Assembly: GCA_004298915.1 (NCBI GenBank)
Contig: SCTE01000144.1
Coordinates: forward strand, 1-5,185
Reading direction: 5' to 3'
Source of the DNA: Chloroflexota bacterium
Lineage (GTDB): Bacteria; Chloroflexota; Limnocylindria; Limnocylindrales; CSP1-4
Length of the DNA: 5,185 bases
A program made the translations under genes and the position numbers. The notes below the pieces were generated by a model. That model was not told the origin of the DNA and did no database searches. It saw only the letters and a program-made list of their open reading frames with translations. Positions 1 to 5,185 of this stretch are shown here, one piece after another. Each line of letters begins with the position of its first letter. Positions within the stretch are counted from its first letter, which is position 1.

Positions 1-88
1 TGCCCGCCTTCTTCAGCTGAACGGTCTCGCCGACGATGTCGACGACGTTCAGCCGGCTCTTGACTTCGGCTGCGATTCCGCCTGCCAA
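1..88 (-). CDS. dnaG: DNA primase DnaG, N-terminal fragment (cut by window edge)
   Basis: Only the first 29 codons are inside the window; the gene continues past position 1. The translation begins MAGGIAAEVKSRLNVVDIVG and ends ETVQLKKAG. This matches the conserved start of bacterial DnaG (a short 'I...(V/L)hxRhDIVDVI...V.LKK.G' helix leading to the CHC2 zinc-binding domain), so the zinc ligands would lie just outside the window. DnaG makes RNA primers for lagging-strand replication in complex with the replicative helicase DnaB. The start chosen is TTG at 88-86, because an exact AGGAGG lies 4 nt upstream and family homology begins immediately. The frame stays open upstream to a stop at 226-224, but the only other usable start there is a TTG at 202-200 with no homology. 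The gene is co-oriented with the ABC operon but separated from it by 210 bp, so it probably has its own promoter. Recognition rests on pattern memory of a short stretch. Confidence 0.85.
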   Translation of the reverse strand, partial: MAGGIAAEVKSRLNVVDIVGETVQLKKAG

Positions 89-92
89 CCGA

Positions 93-98
93 CCTCCT
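93..98 (-). promoter_or_regulatory. Strong Shine-Dalgarno of dnaG
   Basis: The minus strand reads AGGAGG, a perfect anti-16S match, 4 nt before the TTG start. It is the main reason for choosing that weak initiation codon. The spacing is slightly short, which together with TTG may keep primase synthesis modest (inference). Confidence 0.75.
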
Positions 99-192
99 GG
101 TTGATCGTCCTCTGCACGGATCTGTACGCGTTTCGTGCGGGGAAGGTTCTCCGAGCTACCCACTCGACGGCGTTGTCCCGGACATGACTGCG

Positions 193-215
193 GGCCTGTC
201 AAGTGCTGACAGGCC
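193..215. repeat. Perfect 9-bp inverted repeat
   Basis: GGCCTGTCA (193-201) and TGACAGGCC (207-215) are exact reverse complements around a 5-nt spacer (AGTGC). It could be a two-fold operator with TGTCA half-sites, or a hairpin in the dnaG leader RNA if transcription starts near the TAGAAT at 231-226. Neither side carries a T-run, so it is not a classical intrinsic terminator. The same TGTCA core recurs in the next cluster, which favours a protein-binding role. Confidence 0.7.
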
Positions 216-236
216 GTTGCTCGTCATTCTACACCC

Positions 237-266
237 TTGTCAACCCCTTGACAGTCAAGTTGTCAA
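237..266. repeat. Cluster of TTGWCA repeats with nested palindromes
   Basis: TTGTCA at 237-242, TTGACA at 248-253 and TTGTCA at 260-265 follow one another at 11- and 12-bp steps. Nested dyads result: TGTCAA/TTGACA (238-243 and 248-253, 4-nt spacer), TTGACA/TGTCAA (248-253 and 261-266, 7-nt spacer) and the odd palindrome CTTGACAGTCAAG (247-259). There is also a direct repeat CCCTTGWCA at 234-242 and 245-253. This density of one core in 30 bp suggests a multi-site operator for a regulator acting on dnaG. No regulator family can be named from it. Confidence 0.6.
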
Positions 267-298
267 TACCCGGTGGGAGTATCCCGGGAAGGTCCCGA

Positions 299-3022
299 TC
301 ATCGCTCCCGGAGCGCCGCTACGACGCTCAGCCGGGAGAGGCCGCGATCGGCGAGCGCCAACGCCCCGACGAGTGACACTCCCACGATCGCCGTCATGGC
401 GCCGATCAACACGAGCGGAATCGCCGGGCTATCGGCTGGAGGATCGAAGATCCCGGCGAGGATCTGGAGGAGCGCCAGTCCAACCAAACCACCGGCAATG
501 AGGCCCTGGCTGACGCCGGCGGCGCCGATGAAGAGCGCCTCCCCGATCATCGAGGCGCGGACCTGGCGGGGCTCGGCCCCGATCGCGATCAGCGTTGCGA
601 ACTCACGTCGGCGTTCGGCGAGGCCGGCGAGCAGGAACAGGGCAACACCGACACCTGCGATGAGCACCGCGAAACCGACATCCAGCAGCACGAGGCTCGA
701 CAGGTCGACCGACGTGATGCTGTTCGCGAGGCGTGCCGACGTCGTGCCGAGGTCCGCGACCTGCCAGCCGGATCCCAGCCGCCGAGCCAGGTTGGCCGAT
801 GCCGTGCCCACGTCTCCGTCGGCCCGTGCAAGAACGAACGAGATCCGGTCGTTGCCGGTCTGGGCAACGACGTACGCCTGATTCGCGACAAGGAACGCGT
901 CCTTCGGCGCGGTTGGGAACTCGAGCGCGATCCCGGCCATCGTGAAATCGATGGTCTTCAGGGTTCCACTCGCGTCGGGCACGCGGATGCGAATGCGATC
1001 CCCGGCGACGATGCTGTAGTCCTTGGCCGTCTCGGCTGAGACGAGGATCGCGTCCGGTCGAGATTGCAGGGCCGCCATGGCTGCCTTCGCGGTCGACTTG
1101 ACAAAGAATGAATCGGACAGTGGCGCAACGGACGCCAGCGTTGAAGCATCGATGGCCAGCAGGTCCTGCGCCTCCGGCCCGACGTATACGACCCGATCCA
1201 CGAACGGGGTGACGCCGGCGATCCCGGCCCCGGCCAGATTGCTGGCAGCGGACGCGGGCGTGGCCGCCAGCGGCGTTGCCTTGAGATCCGCGCCGAGCGT
1301 CAGCTGGGCATCGACGACCTGTTGCTGTCGGTAGGTGGCATCGAACACCAGTACGCTCGTCGCAAAGCCCACGGCAAGGGCAAGGACGACGATCGCCCGC
1401 GATGCGGCGGCCGCGCGAGCGGTCACTGACCGACCGGCGAGTTCGCCGCCCGGGCCCAGGATCCGGCCCAGCACCTGGGACAGCCGGCCCGTCCGCTTCA
1501 ACCCGGCGGTCACGACCCGCAGCAAGACCGCCGTTCCACCGATCCAGAAGAACAGCGGGGCCACGAACGAGGTCAGCGCGAGGGTCACCGTCGGATTGCC
1601 CTCCGCGTTGAGGACAGGGTGGATCCCGGAGCCGCCGGCGACGACGTAGACGACCGCCCCGACGATGAGCGTGAGGATGTCGAGGTACAGGCGCTGCCAC
1701 AGCGGCGCACGCCCGCGCTGGAGCTCCTGGCGACCGGCCGCGATCTCCTCGGCGAGTTGTGCCCGCAGCGGCAGGATCGCGGCCAGGCTCGCGAGGACCG
1801 TGGTCAGCGCGATGGCGATGGCCCCGCCACGCAGCACGGCACCGGGTGCGCCCGCCGAGATGAGGTCGGCGCCGAACAGCGCGAAACCGATCCCGACCCC
1901 GATGGCGACGCCGAGAACAGAACCGATCAGCGCGGTCACGATCGTCGCGCCCATGAAGACCGGCCCGAGTTGGCGTCGAGTGGCACCCCGGGCGCGCAAC
2001 AGCGCGGCGTGGCGCCGGGTGGCATCAGCGGTCGCGTCCGCCGCCAGTCGCGATAGGGCGAGCGCGAGCAGGATGCCCGGGAGTGCCAGGAAGATGAACA
2101 GGATCTGGCCCCAGGCGAGGTCCTTGGCGAGCGGCTCGAGCGAAGCAGCGGCATCGTCGACCCAGGTGATGGTCCCGGCGCCCTGGCGCTCGACACGGCG
2201 ACGGACGGTATCGAGCCATGCCTGGGCTGCGACCGGATCACCCGGCAGCTGCGCATGATCGATCTGAACGTGGAGTTCTCGCCGCACGGCTGGGTCCGGC
2301 GCGAAGACGGGCGTGTTGACGCCGGACGGCGTTCCACCCGCGGTCGCCGGGTCCGCAGCGACCGCGCCGGCCGGGATCTTCGACAGGACGAGACGCTCGA
2401 GATCGGTCAGGCTCATGACAGCCACGTTGACCGGCGGATTGGCGCCGACCGCCCGATGGGCGGCATCGATCGGGCCGAGGATCAGGTCCGCGCCGACGAT
2501 CGACACGATGCCCGATACCGGCAGGGATACGGAGCCGCCACCAGGGAGCTGGAACGCGACCGTGTCGCCGGGTACCGCGCCGAGGTTCGAGGCCAGGTCC
2601 CGGCTGATCGCGATTCCACCCGGCGTCACCGAGCCCGACGAGAGCCCGAACAGCCCGGTCGCCGACGTGAACGACGGATCGAGCCCCAGCACGACCCCGA
2701 CGCTCGTCTGCGTCGCCGTCCCGGCCTTGTTCGTGGAGGCCGAGTTGAAGTGGGCAAGATCAAACGCCGTGACGTTCCGGACCGCCGGGTCGGCTGTCAG
2801 GATCGCGCGGGCGGGGGCGGCATCGGCCCCTTGCCCGAGCACGACCTGGGCGTCGACCGGAAGGTCGGCCAGGGCCCGCCGGGTGACCGTGCTGCTCGAT
2901 GCCGCACCGAACAACAGGACGCTCGTGATCAGGGTCGACGCGATCGTCACGCCGACGAGCGCGGCAAGCGATCGCCGGGGCTCGCGCAGGACGAGGCGAA
3001 TGGCGTGGCGAGGCAGATTCAT
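299..3022 (-). CDS. Large FtsX/MacB-type ABC transporter permease (10 predicted spans)
   Basis: This 907-aa integral membrane protein is the transmembrane half of an ABC system of the FtsX/LolE/MacB (type VII, mechanotransmission) superfamily. Hydrophobicity read by eye gives a short cytoplasmic N-terminus, a span at about 18-40, extracytoplasmic domain 1 (41-303), spans near 304-324, 355-380 and 398-418, a cytoplasmic link, spans near 446-464, 481-503 and 541-561, extracytoplasmic domain 2 (562-770), and spans near 772-799, 825-855 and 866-889. Each half has an Arg-rich cytoplasmic segment after its extracytoplasmic domain (LLRARGATRRQLG at 341-353; LIAIGAEPRQVRAS at 811-824), the usual ATPase-coupling position. 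The layout is that of a fused pseudo-dimer comparable to YbbP or adhesion-component permeases, rather than 4-span MacB. The ATG overlaps the upstream ATPase stop by 4 nt (ATGA), with GGAG 7 nt before it. It contains no Cys. The substrate is unknown; export or extraction of lipids, lipoproteins or peptides, or signalling to cell-wall enzymes, are all possible. Confidence 0.9.
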   Translation of the reverse strand: MNLPRHAIRLVLREPRRSLAALVGVTIASTLITSVLLFGAASSSTVTRRALADLPVDAQVVLGQGADAAPARAILTADPAVRNVTAFDLAHFNSASTNKAGTATQTSVGVVLGLDPSFTSATGLFGLSSGSVTPGGIAISRDLASNLGAVPGDTVAFQLPGGGSVSLPVSGIVSIVGADLILGPIDAAHRAVGANPPVNVAVMSLTDLERLVLSKIPAGAVAADPATAGGTPSGVNTPVFAPDPAVRRELHVQIDHAQLPGDPVAAQAWLDTVRRRVERQGAGTITWVDDAAASLEPLAKDLAWGQILFIFLALPGILLALALSRLAADATADATRRHAALLRARGATRRQLGPVFMGATIVTALIGSVLGVAIGVGIGFALFGADLISAGAPGAVLRGGAIAIALTTVLASLAAILPLRAQLAEEIAAGRQELQRGRAPLWQRLYLDILTLIVGAVVYVVAGGSGIHPVLNAEGNPTVTLALTSFVAPLFFWIGGTAVLLRVVTAGLKRTGRLSQVLGRILGPGGELAGRSVTARAAAASRAIVVLALAVGFATSVLVFDATYRQQQVVDAQLTLGADLKATPLAATPASAASNLAGAGIAGVTPFVDRVVYVGPEAQDLLAIDASTLASVAPLSDSFFVKSTAKAAMAALQSRPDAILVSAETAKDYSIVAGDRIRIRVPDASGTLKTIDFTMAGIALEFPTAPKDAFLVANQAYVVAQTGNDRISFVLARADGDVGTASANLARRLGSGWQVADLGTTSARLANSITSVDLSSLVLLDVGFAVLIAGVGVALFLLAGLAERRREFATLIAIGAEPRQVRASMIGEALFIGAAGVSQGLIAGGLVGLALLQILAGIFDPPADSPAIPLVLIGAMTAIVGVSLVGALALADRGLSRLSVVAALRER

Positions 3023-3705
3023 GCTGGGACTCCAAGGGTCAGGCGCCCGTCGCGCATCAGGTAGTGGCGATCCGCCCGAGCGGCACTCGCCGGGTCGTGG
3101 GTGACGAGGACCAGGCTCGCGCCCCGCCGCCGAACGGCGTCGGTCAGCAGCACCAGCACATCGCCGGCGTTCTCCTCATCGAGACTTCCGGTCGGCTCAT
3201 CGGCGAGGATCAGGGCCGGCTCGTTGATCAGGGCCCGTGCCACGCCGACACGTTGACGCTCGCCCCCCGAGAGCTCGTCGATCCGGGCGCCGTACGCGGC
3301 GCCAAGCCCGACCTCCTCGAGGCCAAGCCGCGCCCGGAACTCCCGATCCCGTGGGGAAACGGCGGCGAGCGCCAGCGGAAGCGCGACGTTTTCGCCGGCG
3401 GTGAGGCTGGCAAGCAGCCCGAACGATTGGAAGACGATCCCGATTCGGCCCTGTCGGAGCCGCGCGCGTTCGGTCCGGCTCAACCGCGAGAGCTCGAGGC
3501 CCATGACTTCGAGCGTGCCCGCGTCGGGAACTTCGAGACCGGCGAGCAACCCGAGGAGAGTGGTCTTGCCGGACCCCGATGGTCCCTCGATTGCGACCAC
3601 CGTTCCGGCCTCGACCGTGAGGTCGACGTCGGCGACGGCGACGACCGGATCGAGTCCGGGCTGAGCGTATCGCCGGGTCAATCCGCGGCCGGTGATCACG
3701 TTCAT
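3019..3705 (-). CDS. ABC transporter ATP-binding protein, LolD/MacB type (second ATPase)
   Basis: This 228-aa cytoplasmic ATPase has the usual length for a stand-alone LolD/FtsE/MacB-type nucleotide-binding subunit. All motifs are present in order: Walker A GPSGSGKTT (41-49), Q-loop Gln93 in IVFQSFGLL, signature LSGGERQR (145-152), Walker B LILADE with catalytic Glu170, D-loop GSLD (173-176) and switch His203. It should therefore bind and hydrolyse ATP and power the permease encoded directly downstream. Its ATG overlaps the preceding ATPase stop by 4 nt (ATGA), and its own stop overlaps the permease start in the same way, so translation is probably coupled. Of the two ATPases this one is closer to family consensus (EPTGSLD, VARAL). 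Its only lysine is Walker A Lys47, and it has no cysteine. ATPase identity is certain; the transported substrate is not. Confidence 0.95.
   Translation of the reverse strand: MNVITGRGLTRRYAQPGLDPVVAVADVDLTVEAGTVVAIEGPSGSGKTTLLGLLAGLEVPDAGTLEVMGLELSRLSRTERARLRQGRIGIVFQSFGLLASLTAGENVALPLALAAVSPRDREFRARLGLEEVGLGAAYGARIDELSGGERQRVGVARALINEPALILADEPTGSLDEENAGDVLVLLTDAVRRRGASLVLVTHDPASAARADRHYLMRDGRLTLGVPA
3030..3033 (-). promoter_or_regulatory. Shine-Dalgarno of the permease gene
   Basis: The minus strand has GGAG 7 nt before the permease ATG, inside the end of the second ATPase gene. It supports the ATG at 3022-3020, which also forms the ATGA overlap. Confidence 0.55.
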
Positions 3706-4430
3706 CGGATCCGCCGATCGGCGACGACGCGCCCATCGCGAAGCTCAATGATCCGATCAGCCCGCGCGGCTACGTGTGGATCGTGGGTCGCCATGAGGAG
3801 CGTCATGCCGTCCTGGCGGTGCACCTCGACGAGGAGGTCGAGTAACCGCCCTGCCGTCGTCGAATCGAGTTCCCCTGTCACCTCGTCGGCAAGCACGATG
3901 GGAGGCCGAGTCGCGAGGATCGCGGCGAGCGCCCCTCGCTGCTGCTCACCGCCGGACAGCTGGCTCGGCCGGTGCCGTTCTCGGCCCGCCAGGCCAACGC
4001 GCTGGAGGATGGCGCGCGTGCCCACCCGATCGATCGGTCGTCCCGCCAACTCGGCGGACAGCTGGACGTTCTCCTCGAGATCGAGGAACGGAATCAGGTT
4101 GCCGCTCTGGAACACGATCCCGACGTGGGCCCCGCGGAGTCGTCCGCGCTCGTCCTCGTCAGCACGAGAAAGGTCGATCCCGTCGACGATCACGCGGCCC
4201 GCGGTCGGTCGGTCCGATCCGGCCAGGAGCTGCAACAGCGTGGACTTGCCGGACCCGGACCGGCCCATGAGCGCGACGAACTCGCCTCGGGCCACCTCGA
4301 GGTCGATCCCTCGCAGCGCGATGGTTTCGATATCGACTTCGCGGTAGACGCGCATGACATCCGCGAGCTGGATCGCGGTGGCCGGAGACCCGACGATTGC
4401 GAGCGATGCGGCCCGATCGGCTACGACCAT
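3702..4430 (-). CDS. ABC transporter ATP-binding protein, LolD/MacB type (first ATPase, divergent D-loop)
   Basis: This 242-aa ATPase has a non-conserved N-terminal extension of about 18 residues before the nucleotide-binding fold. Motifs: Walker A GRSGSGKST (56-64), Q-loop Gln108 in IVFQSGNLI, signature LSGGEQQR (158-165), Walker B IVLADE with Glu183, D-loop GELD (186-189) and His216. All catalytic residues are kept, but the usual E-P-T-G-x-L-D is E-V-T-G-E-L-D, and the helix after the signature reads ALAAIL where the family normally has an Arg (A-R-A-L). It differs clearly from its neighbour, so the pair is not a recent duplication. The ATG at 4430-4428 overlaps the lipoprotein gene by 10 nt. 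Its Shine-Dalgarno is weak, so initiation probably depends on ribosomes finishing the upstream gene. No other ATG, GTG or TTG that preserves the fold is better placed. Lys62 of Walker A is its only lysine. Confidence 0.94.
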   Translation of the reverse strand: MVVADRAASLAIVGSPATAIQLADVMRVYREVDIETIALRGIDLEVARGEFVALMGRSGSGKSTLLQLLAGSDRPTAGRVIVDGIDLSRADEDERGRLRGAHVGIVFQSGNLIPFLDLEENVQLSAELAGRPIDRVGTRAILQRVGLAGRERHRPSQLSGGEQQRGALAAILATRPPIVLADEVTGELDSTTAGRLLDLLVEVHRQDGMTLLMATHDPHVAARADRIIELRDGRVVADRRIR

Positions 4431-5095
4431 GAGAAGCTCGTGATCATCTGGCGGAAGGCATCGACGTTGTCGACGCCATCCGGGGTCGCGAGACTCACGA
4501 TCGCGAGGCCATAGGTCCCCGGCACGTAATAGCGATCCGCCGTCTGGGGCACCTGCTTCCCGGTCACCGAGTCCGCGGGGGACAGCTGGTGATAGGACAG
4601 GTGCACGTACGTCGAGCTGCCGATCTTGACCGAGTCCTGCTTGATCAGCACGAACCCGGGTTGGGCCTTGAGTGCCGGAAGATCCGTGCCTGACACGTAG
4701 CCCGCAACGTCCTTCTGGGGCGCCACGATGGCGACCGATTCACTGCTGTCCTTGTCCCTGATCACGACCCCGTCGGCCCGCGTCGTGACCTGCCAGCCCT
4801 CGACGTACTGGATGGAGAAGACCGGCCCGGCCCCGTGATAGGTGAGGAAGACGGCGTTGTCGGGCACGTCCCCGCTCGTCGTGCCGCCCGGCGGCTCGGT
4901 GGCCGTACTGTCAGTTGCGCTCGGCGCCGCGGTTTCGACGGCGCCGGCGCTCGAGGAGGCGGACGGCGCCGTCGCGGACGGCGCGGCGGACGTCGTTGGA
5001 GCCACCGTTCCGCCCCTGCCACACGCAGCCAGCAGGACCACGGTGGCGGGAATGAGGAGCAGCCGCTCAAGGCCGCGTTTCGAAATGGCAGTCAC
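4421..5095 (-). CDS. Secreted lipoprotein with Ser/Thr/Ala/Pro tether and PsbP/LpqN-like C-terminal domain
   Basis: The 224-aa product begins with a lipoprotein signal peptide: basic n-region (K6, R7, R11), hydrophobic core (L12-L22) and lipobox L22-A23-A24-C25. Cys25 should be diacylated and anchor the protein on the outer face of the membrane. Residues about 27-75 are a low-complexity Ala/Ser/Thr/Pro linker. The remaining ~145 residues form a globular domain starting VFLTYHGAGPVFSIQYVEGW, resembling the 'f.I.yP.gW' opening of PsbP/LpqN/Mog1-like folds, and ending in ITSFSWS, also typical of that group. This fold call is from pattern memory only. The start is GTG at 5095-5093. Upstream the frame is open to the window edge but contains no ATG, GTG or TTG, and the signal peptide fits this start. 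GAGG lies 10 nt upstream. It is the first gene of the coupled four-gene operon (10-nt overlap with the ATPase), so it is probably an accessory or substrate-handling partner of the transporter. Its Cys is the only one among the four proteins. Confidence 0.85.
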   Translation of the reverse strand: MTAISKRGLERLLLIPATVVLLAACGRGGTVAPTTSAAPSATAPSASSSAGAVETAAPSATDSTATEPPGGTTSGDVPDNAVFLTYHGAGPVFSIQYVEGWQVTTRADGVVIRDKDSSESVAIVAPQKDVAGYVSGTDLPALKAQPGFVLIKQDSVKIGSSTYVHLSYHQLSPADSVTGKQVPQTADRYYVPGTYGLAIVSLATPDGVDNVDAFRQMITSFSWS

Positions 5096-5118
5096 TGGTG
5101 AGGAACCTCGCTCTTGGA

Positions 5119-5136
5119 ATCGGCGCCTTGGCCGAT
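5119..5136. repeat. 6-bp inverted repeat upstream of the lipoprotein gene
   Basis: ATCGGC (5119-5124) and GCCGAT (5131-5136) are exact reverse complements around a 6-nt spacer. The dyad ends 24 nt before the GTG start, so it could be an operator or a small leader-RNA hairpin. A 6-bp dyad can arise by chance in GC-rich DNA. Confidence 0.35.
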
Positions 5137-5165
5137 CGATCAGTACGAGGTATCGCTGACGGAGA

Positions 5166-5182
5166 TGAACCTCACCTGAACC
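5166..5182. repeat. Direct repeat TGAACC at 11-bp step
   Basis: TGAACC occurs at 5166-5171 and 5177-5182, start to start 11 bp, putting both copies on the same DNA face. On the minus strand this reads GGTTCA twice, upstream of the lipoprotein start. It may be a response-regulator-style direct-repeat site, but it is short and close to the window edge. Confidence 0.25.
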
Positions 5183-5185
5183 GGG

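Larger units (their letters stand above)
89..298. promoter_or_regulatory. Intergenic region between the permease gene and dnaG
   Basis: This 210-bp gap contains no credible gene. It is noticeably more AT-rich than its surroundings between about 217 and 268, as expected for a promoter zone. It holds a concentration of TGTCA/TGACA half-sites and dyads (listed separately). On the minus strand TAGAAT at 231-226 resembles a -10 box, but no good -35 lies 16-18 bp upstream. A perfect TTGACA at 202-197 has only a poor -10 (GACAAC, 177-172) at a 19-bp spacing. The dnaG promoter is therefore probably here but cannot be pinned. No hairpin followed by a T-run is present in either direction, so no intrinsic terminator for the ABC operon is visible. 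Confidence 0.6.
5096..5185. promoter_or_regulatory. Leader of the lipoprotein-ABC operon
   Basis: These 90 bases carry no recognisable gene and should hold the operon's 5' leader and possibly its promoter. I found no convincing -35/-10 pair; the promoter may lie beyond the right edge. On the minus strand GAGG (5109-5106) is the probable ribosome site of the GTG start. Two small repeats are present: the inverted repeat ATCGGC-N6-GCCGAT (5119-5136) and the direct repeat TGAACC (5166-5171 and 5177-5182). Confidence 0.45.

Noticed and set aside
237..245. A DnaA box near dnaG (TTGTCAACC compared with TTGTCCACA)
   Set aside because: Two of nine positions differ and no other copy was seen nearby; the TGTCA repeat explains the match better.
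226..254. A sigma-70 promoter using TAGAAT (231-226, minus strand) with a TTGACA -35
   Set aside because: The nearest minus-strand TTGACA copies lie 6 or 29 bp from the TAGAAT; the hexamer at 17 bp is CTGTCA. A real promoter may exist, but the consensus pairing does not hold.
247..259. A MerR-family operator (CTTGAC...GTCAAG)
   Set aside because: The arms are separated by 1 nt instead of the longer spacer usual for MerR-type sites, and it does not lie between a recognisable -35 and -10.
269..288. A terminator hairpin just after the permease stop (CCCGG/CCGGG)
   Set aside because: The stem is only 5 bp with a 10-nt loop and no T-run follows on the minus strand.
273..881. A 202-codon plus-strand open frame opposite the permease C-terminus
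   Set aside because: Its composition is Ala/Ser/Arg/Pro-rich without a domain, and it is antisense to the conserved FtsX-like half of the permease. Other plus-strand frames at 1665-2258, 2255-3064 and 2313-3104 were dismissed for the same reason.
3702..3705. A frameshift or fusion between the ABC genes because the frames overlap
   Set aside because: The ATGA overlaps at 3702-3705 and 3019-3022 are standard translational-coupling junctions, and all motifs are intact on both sides.
3064..4347. A 427-codon open frame on the plus strand across both ATPase genes
   Set aside because: It lies antisense to two unmistakable ABC ATPases, its translation has no recognisable motif and is low-complexity Arg/Ser/Pro, and long antisense frames are expected in GC-rich DNA.

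Overview
The window is GC-rich bacterial DNA, roughly two-thirds G+C by eye. All five recognisable genes lie on the minus strand, so transcription runs from the right edge to the left edge. Codon use is typical of a high-GC genome: Arg far outnumbers Lys, and starts include GTG and TTG. The DnaG N-terminus and the style of the ABC operon fit a high-GC Chloroflexota (Limnocylindria-like) or actinobacterial genome. That assignment is an impression, not a proof. No mobile element, CRISPR array, tRNA or rRNA was seen.

Right to left (direction of transcription): 5096-5185 is a short non-coding leader with small repeats. 5095-4421 encodes a secreted lipoprotein with a lipobox Cys, a low-complexity Ser/Thr/Ala/Pro tether and a C-terminal domain that looks PsbP/LpqN-like. 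4430-3702 and 3705-3019 encode two different, apparently catalytically complete LolD/MacB-type ABC ATPases. 3022-299 encodes a large (907 aa) FtsX/MacB-type permease with about 10 predicted membrane spans and two large extracytoplasmic domains. Successive genes overlap by 10, 4 and 4 nt, so the four form one translationally coupled operon. The likely product is a mechanotransmission-type (type VII ABC) machine with a fused, pseudo-dimeric permease, two non-identical ATPases and a dedicated surface lipoprotein. Its substrate cannot be read from the sequence.

89-298 is an intergenic region carrying an unusual cluster of TGTCA/TGACA half-sites, including a 9-bp perfect dyad and an odd palindrome. 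They recur at close to whole DNA turns. The region lies directly upstream of a gene cut by the left edge (1-88), recognisable as the first 29 codons of DNA primase (dnaG) with a TTG start and a strong AGGAGG ribosome site.

The most interesting points are the two-ATPase/one-permease architecture, the phased half-site array before dnaG, and the residue use of the operon: the only Cys in the four proteins is the lipidated one, and each ATPase has a single Lys, the Walker A one. I do not see evidence for a wholly new class of system.
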